Source: Clostridiales bacterium (GTDB lineage: Bacteria > Bacillota > Clostridia > Christensenellales > CAG-138). From it: 23,631 bases of DNA. The notes under the pieces were generated by a model. That model ran no database searches, was not told the DNA's origin, and saw only the letters and a list, made by a program, of their open reading frames with translations. A program made the translations under genes and the position numbers. The DNA lies in assembly GCA_009783775.1 (NCBI GenBank), contig WRCT01000009.1, forward strand, positions 1 to 23,631, read 5' to 3'. This document shows, one piece after another, positions 15,004 through 21,600 of the stretch; position 1 is the stretch's first letter, and every line of letters begins with the position of its first letter.

Positions 15004-16446
15004 CTACAGATCATAATACTTCTGATATTCCATCGGGTGCGGGATCATGCCGATTTCGGCCGCGTCTTTGCGGATCTTACGCAGCTGGTTGTTGATGAGG
15101 TCCATGCTGAACACGTCCCCGTTGCGCAGGAAAGCATAGTCGGCCTCCAGCGCGTCGGCGGCCTCGTCGAGCGATTTGGGCAGGCCTTTGACCTTGGCTT
15201 TCTCCTCGTCGGTCAGGTTGTACATATTCTTGTCGTAGGGCCCGAAGTTCAGCGCGGTGGGGTCTAATTTGTTCTGAATGCCGTCGATCATCGCCATGGT
15301 CAGCGCGGCGTAGCAGAGATAGGGGTTGGCCATCGCGTCAGAGGGCCGAAACTCAAAGCGTTTGTCCTCGGGGCTCCTGGCGTAACCCGGCACGCGAATG
15401 ACCGCGCTGCGGTTGGCCGTGGCAAAGCAGATCGTGACCGGCGCCTCGTAGCCCGGCACCAGCCGCTTGAAGGAGTTGGTCGAGGGGCAGACAAAGGCGG
15501 TCAGCGCGGCGGAGTGTTTGAGTATGCCCGCGATGGCGTGCAGTGCGGTGGGGCTCAGATCGGAATAGCCGCCCTTTTCGTAGAAGATGGGCTCGCCCTT
15601 GTGAAACATTTGCAGGTGCACGTGCATACCGCTGCCGCACTCGCCGTAGAAGGGTTTGGGCATGAAGGTGACCGTCTTGCCCTCGGCGATGGCGATGTTC
15701 TTGAGCAGATACTTGAGTTTCTGCGTGCGGTCGCCCATCTCGCGCAGGGTGCTAAACTCGACCTCGATCTCGACCTGGCCCGGGCCGCCGTTCTCGGAAT
15801 GATGATACTTGACGGGAATGCCGTTCTCTTCCAGCACGCGCACGACCTTGCTGCGCAGGTTGTAGCTGACGTCGTAGGGCAGGTCCGCGTGATAGCCCTT
15901 GTTGCGCAGGACCTTGTAGCCCTTGTTGCCGTCGACCTCGTCATAGGGGCTGTCATAGGTATTCCAGCCGGCCTGGGCGGAGTCGAGGTGCGCCTCGATG
16001 TGGTTCACCTCGTTGCGGAACTCGATATTGTCGAGCACGAAAAACTCAAACTCGGGCCCGAAGAGGCAGCGGTCGGAGATGTCTGCGTCGCGCAGGAAAG
16101 CCTCGGCCTTGTCCGCCACATAGCGCGGATCGCTCTCAAAGCGCACATACTCGTCGGCAATCCGGTAGATATCGCCGATCATGGCGATCGTGGGGATCTC
16201 GGTAATCGGGTCCACGAAGGCGGAGCTGAGGTCGGGAATGAACACCATGTCCGACTTTTCCACCGTCAGAAAACCGTAGCTCGAACCGTCAAAACCGATG
16301 CCCTTGGTGAGCAGCGCGGGCGTAAAACGCTCCACGGGAATGGTGAGATGGTGCCAGCGGCCGTCCAGGTCGATCTGCTTAAAGTCCACCATTTGAATGT
16401 CGTGTTCTTGGGCGAGCGCTTCAAAATCTTCGTATGTTTTACACAT
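15004..16446 (-). CDS. glnA: Glutamine synthetase type I
   Basis: 480 aa; makes glutamine from glutamate, ammonia and ATP in the cytoplasm as a dodecamer. Family motifs are GIGFDGSSYGF, FGPEFEFFVLD (metal-binding Glu), GPGQVEIEVEFSTL, KPFYGECGSGMHVHLQ, and VPGYEAPVTICFATANRSAVIRVP for substrate binding. At 480 aa it is longer than the roughly 445-aa GSI-alpha enzymes common in Bacillota. It keeps a Tyr (residue 409) in DKNMYNLTDEE, at the place of the adenylylated Tyr of GSI-beta (KNLYDLP). Adenylylation is not shown by this. The GGAGG ribosome site and a near-consensus promoter lie just upstream, with a palindrome over the -35 box. Confidence 0.96.
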   Translation of the reverse strand: MCKTYEDFEALAQEHDIQMVDFKQIDLDGRWHHLTIPVERFTPALLTKGIGFDGSSYGFLTVEKSDMVFIPDLSSAFVDPITEIPTIAMIGDIYRIADEYVRFESDPRYVADKAEAFLRDADISDRCLFGPEFEFFVLDNIEFRNEVNHIEAHLDSAQAGWNTYDSPYDEVDGNKGYKVLRNKGYHADLPYDVSYNLRSKVVRVLEENGIPVKYHHSENGGPGQVEIEVEFSTLREMGDRTQKLKYLLKNIAIAEGKTVTFMPKPFYGECGSGMHVHLQMFHKGEPIFYEKGGYSDLSPTALHAIAGILKHSAALTAFVCPSTNSFKRLVPGYEAPVTICFATANRSAVIRVPGYARSPEDKRFEFRPSDAMANPYLCYAALTMAMIDGIQNKLDPTALNFGPYDKNMYNLTDEEKAKVKGLPKSLDEAADALEADYAFLRNGDVFSMDLINNQLRKIRKDAAEIGMIPHPMEYQKYYDL

Positions 16447-16476
16447 AGTCCTATTCCTCCATGTTAATTCCCTTGT

Positions 16477-16505
16477 ATTGTAATACCTTCGGCAAATAAA
16501 AGCAA
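16477..16505 (-). promoter_or_regulatory. Predicted sigma-A-type promoter of glnA
   Basis: On the minus strand, TTGCTT (16505-16500), a 17-base spacer and TACAAT (16482-16477). The start of transcription would be near 16470, giving a leader of roughly 25 bases that carries GGAGG before the ATG. Confidence 0.7.
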
Positions 16506-16517
16506 ACTTTATTTGCC
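16491..16517. promoter_or_regulatory. Perfect 10-bp palindrome over the glnA -35 box (possible operator)
   Basis: GGCAAATAAA (16491-16500) and TTTATTTGCC (16508-16517) are perfect inverse complements around a 7-base centre, between two divergent genes. It covers the -35 box of glnA. It does not match the GlnR/TnrA consensus TGTNA-N7-TNACA, so the regulator, if any, is unknown. Confidence 0.5.
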
Positions 16518-16556
16518 GCGCATAAGATGATACAAAACATTTTGGGGGACGAAACT

Positions 16557-17243
16557 ATGCCGACCGTTTTGATATTGAACCAGGACACGAACCGCATGGA
16601 GCGCTTTGAGCTCAATTGGGACAGCGCCATGCCCTATGTGACGGGCCGCACATTGACCGTGCGCGAGTTTCGCGGCAGCTCGTGCTCGAGCTTTCTGTGG
16701 AGCGACCGGCGCACGCTGGAGGCGTGGAACCGCACACGCGCGGCGTTCGGGCGGCCGATTTATGTGGGCTTTGCCTTCAAGCGGATCTGGGAGGGCGGCC
16801 ACGCGGGGCAGTCCCAGCACTATGCGGGCACGGCCTTTGACGTGGGGCAGGACCTGAGCGCCGCGCTGCGGACCACGCTGCGCAACACCGCGCTGCAAAC
16901 GCGGGCCTGGGTCTATGTCGAGCCGGCGGCCCTGACCCCGACCTGGGTGCATTTTGACCGGCGCGCGATCCCCTCTGCCTGCCCGAGCGGGGGCTATCCG
17001 GTGCTGCGCGAGGGGTCGCGGGGCAACTATGTGCTGATTTTGCAGGACGCGCTGAACACGCTGGGGTTTACCGGTTCGGGCCTGGACGGCCTGTTCGGCC
17101 CGGGCACGCGCGGCGTGGTGCAGCGGTATCAGCGGGCGAACTCGCTCACGGCGGACGGCATTGTGGGCTGTGCGACCTGGACCAGGTTAACCGGGCAGGT
17201 CGTAGGTCGGGGGCAAAGCGGGACCACATTAGCAAGGTGTTAA
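16557..17243 (+). CDS. M15-like D-Ala-D-Ala carboxypeptidase with peptidoglycan-binding domain
   Basis: 228 aa in two parts. Residues about 25-140 resemble a peptidase M15 (VanY-like) fold. His88 and Asp95 in HYAGTAFD (H-x6-D) and His132 in TWVHFDRRA would bind zinc. Residues about 146-220 are a PG_binding_1 domain (LREGSRGNYVLILQDALNTL, LDGLFGPGTRGVVQRYQR, LTADGIVG). It would trim or cut peptidoglycan stem peptides. There is no signal peptide, which fits a mother-cell, lytic or non-classically exported enzyme; spore germination and phage endolysins use the same domain pair. The ATG at 16557 follows GGGGGA; an ATG at 16527 is less likely. It is divergent from glnA and convergent with pheT. 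Confidence 0.8.
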   Translation: MPTVLILNQDTNRMERFELNWDSAMPYVTGRTLTVREFRGSSCSSFLWSDRRTLEAWNRTRAAFGRPIYVGFAFKRIWEGGHAGQSQHYAGTAFDVGQDLSAALRTTLRNTALQTRAWVYVEPAALTPTWVHFDRRAIPSACPSGGYPVLREGSRGNYVLILQDALNTLGFTGSGLDGLFGPGTRGVVQRYQRANSLTADGIVGCATWTRLTGQVVGRGQSGTTLARC

Positions 17244-17273
17244 ACTACATTATAGTTTGCACATTGTAGTTTA
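17241..17273. terminator. Hairpin between convergent genes (weak terminator candidate)
   Basis: TAAACTACA (17241-17249, starting at the stop codon) and TGTAGTTTA (17265-17273) form a 9-bp AT-rich stem with a 15-base loop, in the 34-base gap between convergent genes. The stem is weak and the T run is short. Confidence 0.4.
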
Positions 17274-17277
17274 TATA

Positions 17278-19674
17278 TTAGCTCCGCAGCGGCGCGCCGT
17301 TGCGCGCCAGCGCTTCGATGATCGTCTCAAACGCCTGGCGGATCTCGGCCTCGGACAGGGTATGGTCGCTCGCCCGCAGGTTGAAGGTAAAGGCCAAGCT
17401 CTTTTTGCCGTGCGGCACGCCATGCCCGCGATAGGCGTCAAACAGCCGCACGTCGGAAATCAGCACGGGCTTGGTGTCTGCGCCCGCGATAATATCCGCG
17501 ATCGCCGCCGACTCCGCGCCTGCGTCCACCACCACGGCCAGATCACGCGCGACCAAGGGATAGCGGGGCAGGGGCACAAAGGTGATGGCCTCGCTCTTGA
17601 CCTGCCGCAGCGCGGAAAAGCTCAACTCCGCCATATAGACCGGCTGCGCGATGGAATAGGCCGCCAGCACATCGGGGTGGACCTGCCCCATCTCGCCCAG
17701 CAGGGTCTGCCCGCTGTAGACCGCGGCGCAGCGGCCCGGCTGAAAACCGTGCTCCCGCTTGGCCACAAAGCGCAGGTTCGGCACACGAAACACGCGCATA
17801 AGCTGCTCGACCGTGCCTTTGAGCGTGAAGAACGATTCCATCTCGCCAAAGTAGATCAGGCCAATCATCTTGCGCTCCTCGGGCAAAGCCTCCCCGCCCG
17901 CGATATGCACATTGCCCACTTCCATAAACCGCCCGTGTCCGGTGCGACGGCTCACGTTGCGTCCGGCGGACTCCAGCATACCCGAATACAAGCTGGTGCG
18001 CATGAGGCTCTGGTCCTCTCCGAAGGGGTTTTGGATACGCACGGCCTTGTTGCGGTCGTCGTCTTCATGGAAACCCAGCAACGCCAGCGCGGCGGGGCCG
18101 GTGAAGTTGAAGTTATACATCTCCAAACAACCGCAGCGCACCAGGCAGTCCTTCACCCCATCCTCGTCGCAAAAGGCCGGACCGATCTGCCCGCGGAAAG
18201 TCTCGCCGCGCATCAGCACGGGCGGAATGTTCTGGTAGCCGTACAGCCGCCCCACCTCCTCCGCGATGTCCGCGTCCGCCTCAATGCCGCTCTCAATGTC
18301 GCCGCGAAAATGCGGGACGGTCACCAGCAAGCCGCTCTCGGCCGGCGCGGCGGGAATATCAATCGTGGACAGCAGCTCCGCCATGGCCGCGCCGCTTAAA
18401 TCCAGTCCCAAAATGCGGTTCACATGATCGGTGTCGATCGTGATCTGCCGTGGCGTCAGATCGGCCGCATTCGCGTCAATCACCTCGCCGTAGATCGTAC
18501 CCGCATTAAGCTCACGCACCAGCGCGATCGCCCGTTCCAAAGCCATATAGGCGTTTACGGGCTCCACGCCCTTGGCAAAGCGGGCGGCGGCGTCCGTCAC
18601 ATGGCGCAGTTTTTTGGCGGTCTTGCGCACATTGCTGCCCAAAAACACCGCGCTTTCAAAGAGCACGGTTTTTGTCTCGGGCACGATCTCGGAGTTCAAT
18701 CCGCCCATCACGCCCGCGATCGCCACGCCCTTCTTCGGGTCGGCGATCAGCAGCATATCCGCGTCCATCTTGTGCTGCTTTTCATCCAGCGTGGTGACGA
18801 TCTCTCCCTCTGCCGCGCGGCGCACGATAATATGCCCCTCGGCCACGCAGGCCAGGTCAAAGGCGTGCAGCGGGTGCCCCATCTCCAGCAGAACATAGTT
18901 CGTGATGTCCACGATATTGTTGATCGGCCGCAGGCCGCAGGCGCGCAGCCGCCGCTGCATCCAGGCGGGCGACGGCCCGACACGGATATCCGTTACCACG
19001 CGCGCGCAGTAACGCGGGCAGAGCTTGGGCTCCTCCACCGTCACGCGCGCCAGATCGGCGGCGTTTTGATCATCCGCGATATGTGGGATTTCGGGCGCTT
19101 GGAAGGCCTGCCCCAAAGCGGCCGCCGCCTCACGCGCCAAGCCGAGAATGCTCAGGCAATCGGGGCGGTTCGGCGTGACCGAAAAGTCAAAGATGATATC
19201 GTCCTTGCCCAGGGCGGCCGCAATGTCCAGGCCCGGTTGCGTGTCGGGCGGCAAAATCAGAATCCCGTCCACGCCCGCGCCGGGACACTCGTCCTCGGTG
19301 AGCGCCAGCTCCTCGCCGGAGCAAAACATACCGAAACTGTCCACCCCGCGAATGTTCGCCGCGCCAAAGGTTTTCTCGCGGATTTTTGCGCCCTCGATCG
19401 CCACGGGCACGCACGCGCTCTCGAACACATTCGTCGCGTTGGTCAAAATCTGCACGGTCTTGTCGCCGATATCGACTTGACAAACCAACAGCTTATCTGC
19501 ATTGGGGTGGGGCGCAAGCGAGACGATCCGGCCCGTGACCACGCCCGCCACGCCCGCCAGCTCCTTCTCCGTGCCTTCCAGCTCAAAGCCGCGCCACATC
19601 ATACGCTCGGCGAAGTCCGCGTCGCTCACGTTAAAGTCTACATATTCACATAACCAGGATTTTGGTAGTTTCAT
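17278..19674 (-). CDS. pheT: Phenylalanyl-tRNA synthetase beta subunit
   Basis: 798 aa, the usual length for bacterial PheT. With PheS it forms the (alpha-beta)2 enzyme that charges tRNA-Phe. Domains in order: the N-terminal strand MKLPKSWLCEYVDFNVSD; an EMAP-like tRNA-binding domain (residues about 40-150, VTGRIVSLAPHPNADKLLVC); the B3/4 editing domain (SVTPNRPDCLSILGLAREAAA, then NIVDITNYVLLEMGHPLHAFD); B5 (RQITIDTDHVNRILGLDLSG); the catalytic-like core; and a C-terminal FDX-ACB domain (LPRYPLVARDLAVVVD). GGAGG precedes the ATG. A 176-base gap filled mainly by a repeat element separates it from pheS, where these genes are often close together. Confidence 0.98.
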   Translation of the reverse strand: MKLPKSWLCEYVDFNVSDADFAERMMWRGFELEGTEKELAGVAGVVTGRIVSLAPHPNADKLLVCQVDIGDKTVQILTNATNVFESACVPVAIEGAKIREKTFGAANIRGVDSFGMFCSGEELALTEDECPGAGVDGILILPPDTQPGLDIAAALGKDDIIFDFSVTPNRPDCLSILGLAREAAAALGQAFQAPEIPHIADDQNAADLARVTVEEPKLCPRYCARVVTDIRVGPSPAWMQRRLRACGLRPINNIVDITNYVLLEMGHPLHAFDLACVAEGHIIVRRAAEGEIVTTLDEKQHKMDADMLLIADPKKGVAIAGVMGGLNSEIVPETKTVLFESAVFLGSNVRKTAKKLRHVTDAAARFAKGVEPVNAYMALERAIALVRELNAGTIYGEVIDANAADLTPRQITIDTDHVNRILGLDLSGAAMAELLSTIDIPAAPAESGLLVTVPHFRGDIESGIEADADIAEEVGRLYGYQNIPPVLMRGETFRGQIGPAFCDEDGVKDCLVRCGCLEMYNFNFTGPAALALLGFHEDDDRNKAVRIQNPFGEDQSLMRTSLYSGMLESAGRNVSRRTGHGRFMEVGNVHIAGGEALPEERKMIGLIYFGEMESFFTLKGTVEQLMRVFRVPNLRFVAKREHGFQPGRCAAVYSGQTLLGEMGQVHPDVLAAYSIAQPVYMAELSFSALRQVKSEAITFVPLPRYPLVARDLAVVVDAGAESAAIADIIAGADTKPVLISDVRLFDAYRGHGVPHGKKSLAFTFNLRASDHTLSEAEIRQAFETIIEALARNGAPLRS

Positions 19675-19710
19675 GTTGTTTTTGCCTCCTTATTGGCTAA
19701 ACTTTTGCAT

Positions 19711-19850
19711 CAGAGTGAAGAGTGGGGAGTGGAGAGTGGAATGGAGGAGTGCCCTTCGGACACAATTAGATGGGTTTTTATAACCATTAAGATGAAAACT
19801 GCAGAGCAGTTTTTTCCTTCACTCCACTCTCCACTCTCAACACTCCACTC
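19711..19850 (-). repeat. GAGTGGAG stop-codon element, copy 3, with inverted partner, between pheS and pheT
   Basis: Read on the minus strand, it begins at 19850, the base after the pheS TAA stop, with the same 20 bases GAGTGGAGTGTTGAGAGTGG as copies 1 and 2. It continues to gaaggaaaaaac and a hairpin AAAACTGC-TCT-GCAGTTTT. The stem differs from copy 1 (AAAACAGC/GCTGTTTT) by paired changes. An inverted partial copy (gagtgaagagtggggagtgg, from 19713 on the plus strand) closes the far end, so this copy looks like a complete inverted-repeat element of about 140 bases. Confidence 0.85.
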
Positions 19851-20876
19851 TTATTGAAATTGTCTCAAGAACCGCGCGTCGTTTTCATATTCCAAGCGGA
19901 TATCCGTAATGCCGTACTTTAAGCTCGTCATGCGGTCCACGCCCAGCCCGAAGGCAAAGGCGCTCCACTCCTTCGGGTCCAGGCCGCAGTTCTCCAACTC
20001 GTGCGGATTCGTCATGCCGCAGCCTAAAAGCTCGATCCAGCCCGTGCCCTTACACACGCGGCAGCCCGTACCGCCGCAGATCGTGCAGCTCATGTCCAGC
20101 TCCGCCGAGGGCTCGGTAAACGGGAAGTAAGACGGGCGCAGCCGCGTCTTGACGTCCTCGCCGAACAGCGCGTGAATGAACGAATCCAGCGTGCCCTTGA
20201 GGTTGGCCATGTTCAGGTTTTTGTCCACCACAAAGCCTTCCATCTGCATGAAGACGGGGGAGTGGCTGGCGTCCACCTCGTCCACGCGGAACACGCGCCC
20301 CGGCATGATCAGGCGAAACGGCGGTTTGAGCGTTTGCAGCGCGCGCGCCTCCAGCGGTGAGGTATGCGTGCGCAGCACCACGTTTTCGTCGATGTAAAAC
20401 GTGTCCTGCATATCCCGTGCCGGATGATCCTTCGGCAGATTCAGCAGCGTGAAATTATAGTCGTCCAACTCGATCTCCGGCCCGTCGAACATGGAAAAGC
20501 CCATGCCGACCAGCGTGTCGCGGATCGTGCGATAGGTCTGCGTCATCGGGTGCAGCGCGCCTGCGGGCAGGGGCACCAGGCCCGGCTCGGTCACGTCCAG
20601 CGCCTCGGCCGCGAACAGCCGCTCGCGGGCGGCGGCGCGGATCAAAGCCAGGCGATCGCCCAACAGGGCTTCCAGCTCCTGCTTGGCCGCGTTGACCAGG
20701 CGCCCGATCTCGGCCCGCTCCTCGGCCGAAAGCTGCCCCATCGTGCGCAGAATGGCCGTCAGGCGTCCGTTCTTGCCGAAGATCTCCTGGCGCAGCGTCT
20801 CCAGCTCCTGCTCACCCTCGGCCGTTTTCAGCTTTGCCAGCGCCTCCGTATGAACTTGTTTTAAGATATCCAGCAT
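19851..20876 (-). CDS. pheS: Phenylalanyl-tRNA synthetase alpha subunit
   Basis: 341 aa, the catalytic class II subunit. An N-terminal coiled coil (residues about 1-90) is followed by the aminoacylation domain. Class II motifs are seen in HPMTQTYRTIRDTLVGMGF (motif 1 region), FRVDEVDASHSPVFMQMEGF (motif 2) and FAFGLGVDRMTSLKYGI (motif 3). LRTHTSPLEARAL and FNLL-type residues (YNFTLLNLPKDHPARD) are typical. The Cys-rich hairpin CTICGGTGCRVCKGTGW, common in Bacillota PheS, is kept. The ATG at 20876 has GGGAGGAA 4 bases upstream. An ATG at 20909 would lie inside the T-box terminator and is rejected. Expression is under the T-box at 20892-21131. Confidence 0.98.
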   Translation of the reverse strand: MLDILKQVHTEALAKLKTAEGEQELETLRQEIFGKNGRLTAILRTMGQLSAEERAEIGRLVNAAKQELEALLGDRLALIRAAARERLFAAEALDVTEPGLVPLPAGALHPMTQTYRTIRDTLVGMGFSMFDGPEIELDDYNFTLLNLPKDHPARDMQDTFYIDENVVLRTHTSPLEARALQTLKPPFRLIMPGRVFRVDEVDASHSPVFMQMEGFVVDKNLNMANLKGTLDSFIHALFGEDVKTRLRPSYFPFTEPSAELDMSCTICGGTGCRVCKGTGWIELLGCGMTNPHELENCGLDPKEWSAFAFGLGVDRMTSLKYGITDIRLEYENDARFLRQFQ

Positions 20877-20891
20877 ACATTTCCTCCCAAT

Positions 20892-20920
20892 AAAAAACGC
20901 CCCAAACACATGGGACGTTT
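20892..20920 (-). terminator. Regulated intrinsic terminator of the pheST T-box
   Basis: Minus strand: AAACGTCCC, an 8-base loop, GGGGCGTTT and a run of T, just after the T-box motif and before the pheS ribosome binding site. One G-T pair lies in the stem. Confidence 0.9.
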
Positions 20921-21131
20921 ACTCAACGCGGTACCACCCAATTTCACATAGCATTAAACGCTATGACTCATTGTCTGCTGTAACGGGCAGACCCGGCGCC
21001 GACTACACACAAAAAATGTTTTCCCCGACGCGGCTCACGGGCGAACTTACGTCTTTCTTCCTGTGTTTCGTTTCCACCGTCCGAAACTCTCTGCAACAGT
21101 TCAAGAAAAACTTTTCCCGATCCCAGCCGTT
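20892..21131 (-). ncRNA. T-box riboswitch (tRNA-Phe) controlling pheST
   Basis: The leader senses uncharged tRNA-Phe and lets transcription through. Read 5'-3' on the minus strand it has a stem I region with the conserved GCAGAGAG...GGTGGAAAC block (near 21100-21070), then AAGTTCGCCCGTGAGC. The likely specifier is TTC (Phe codon) at 21045-21043. The near-invariant T-box TGGGTGGTACCGCG is at 20940-20927, followed by the terminator hairpin 20920-20892, which the antiterminator would replace. The specifier matches the downstream synthetase, which strongly supports the call. The 5' end is set from the promoter at 21138-21165. Confidence 0.95.
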
Positions 21132-21137
21132 AGCGTT

Positions 21138-21165
21138 ATTATATGCGCTTTTTCCTGTTTGTCAA
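21138..21165 (-). promoter_or_regulatory. Consensus promoter of pheST
   Basis: On the minus strand, TTGACA (21165-21160), a 16-base spacer and TATAAT (21143-21138), both perfect consensus hexamers. Transcription should begin near 21131, at the start of the T-box leader. The -35 box lies directly after the stop codon of the MNT gene. Confidence 0.9.
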
Positions 21166-21166
21166 A

Positions 21167-21484
21167 TTAAATTTCTATACCGGTGGCCAGAATCTGCTTG
21201 ACAAAGGGATTGCCCCGTTCGATCTCTGAGGTTTGAAACGCAATCGGCTCAAAGAACACGCCCCTATACCCGTCTGTCAAATCCAGCAGGTTCATCATAA
21301 TGTCCACCCTGCGCTTGCCGCCGAAATCACGCAAAAAGAAACAGAGGTCAATATCGCTGCCCACGTTGGAAGTGCCTTTGGCATAGGAGCCAAACAGGAT
21401 GGCTTTGTCCACGGGCAAAGCACGTTTTACATCTGCGGCATAGCGTTTGGCTATCCGTCTTGTGGCTTCAACGTCAGCAACCAT
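21167..21484 (-). CDS. MNT-type nucleotidyltransferase (HEPN/MNT module antitoxin)
   Basis: 105 aa, a minimal nucleotidyltransferase domain. The active-site motif GSYAKGTSNVGSDIDL has Gly32, Ser33, Asp44 and Asp46, and a later Asp in RRVDIMMNLLDL-type sequence may complete the site. In characterised HEPN/MNT pairs the MNT partner AMPylates and silences the HEPN RNase toxin. AAAGGAGG sits 6-7 bases before the ATG. The gene starts inside the 3' end of a HEPN-like frame, as is usual for these pairs, but that HEPN gene lacks its 5' part. The enzyme motif looks intact, so the protein may still be made. The pheST promoter starts right after its stop. Confidence 0.88.
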   Translation of the reverse strand: MVADVEATRRIAKRYAADVKRALPVDKAILFGSYAKGTSNVGSDIDLCFFLRDFGGKRRVDIMMNLLDLTDGYRGVFFEPIAFQTSEIERGNPFVKQILATGIEI

Positions 21485-21600
21485 GCGAAAACCTCCTTTG
21501 TCTCGTTGTAAATTGTAGTCGCTTCTTCCTTGTGAATCTGTTCGCTCACCCTGCTGATATAATCGGGATTAGGTATTGTTGTACGCTTGTCAAACGAGAA
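21451..21600 (-). pseudogene. 3' remnant of a HEPN-domain toxin gene
   Basis: A 49-codon open stretch without a start reads FSFDKRTTIPNPDYISRVSE, QIHKEEATTIYNETKEVFAW, LLTLKPQDG and a TAG stop at 21453-21451. This resembles the C-terminus of HEPN proteins (R.T..P.PDY...., then a helix of alternating acidic residues ending in W). It overlaps the MNT start by 34 bases, the standard HEPN-MNT layout. The first roughly 80 residues, including the expected Rx4-6H RNase motif, are missing. The stretch follows directly, in the same frame, after the TGA stop of the upstream gene. Assignment is by resemblance and by context. Confidence 0.6.

Noticed and set aside
15514..16467. 317-codon open frame opposite glnA
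   Set aside because: It mirrors glnA codon use and has no recognisable protein features.
16491..16517. GlnR/TnrA binding site before glnA
   Set aside because: The palindrome does not fit TGTNA-N7-TNACA. It is kept only as an unassigned operator candidate.
18424..19653. 409-codon open frame opposite pheT
   Set aside because: It is the mirror of a clear pheT coding sequence, with no domain signal or ribosome binding site.
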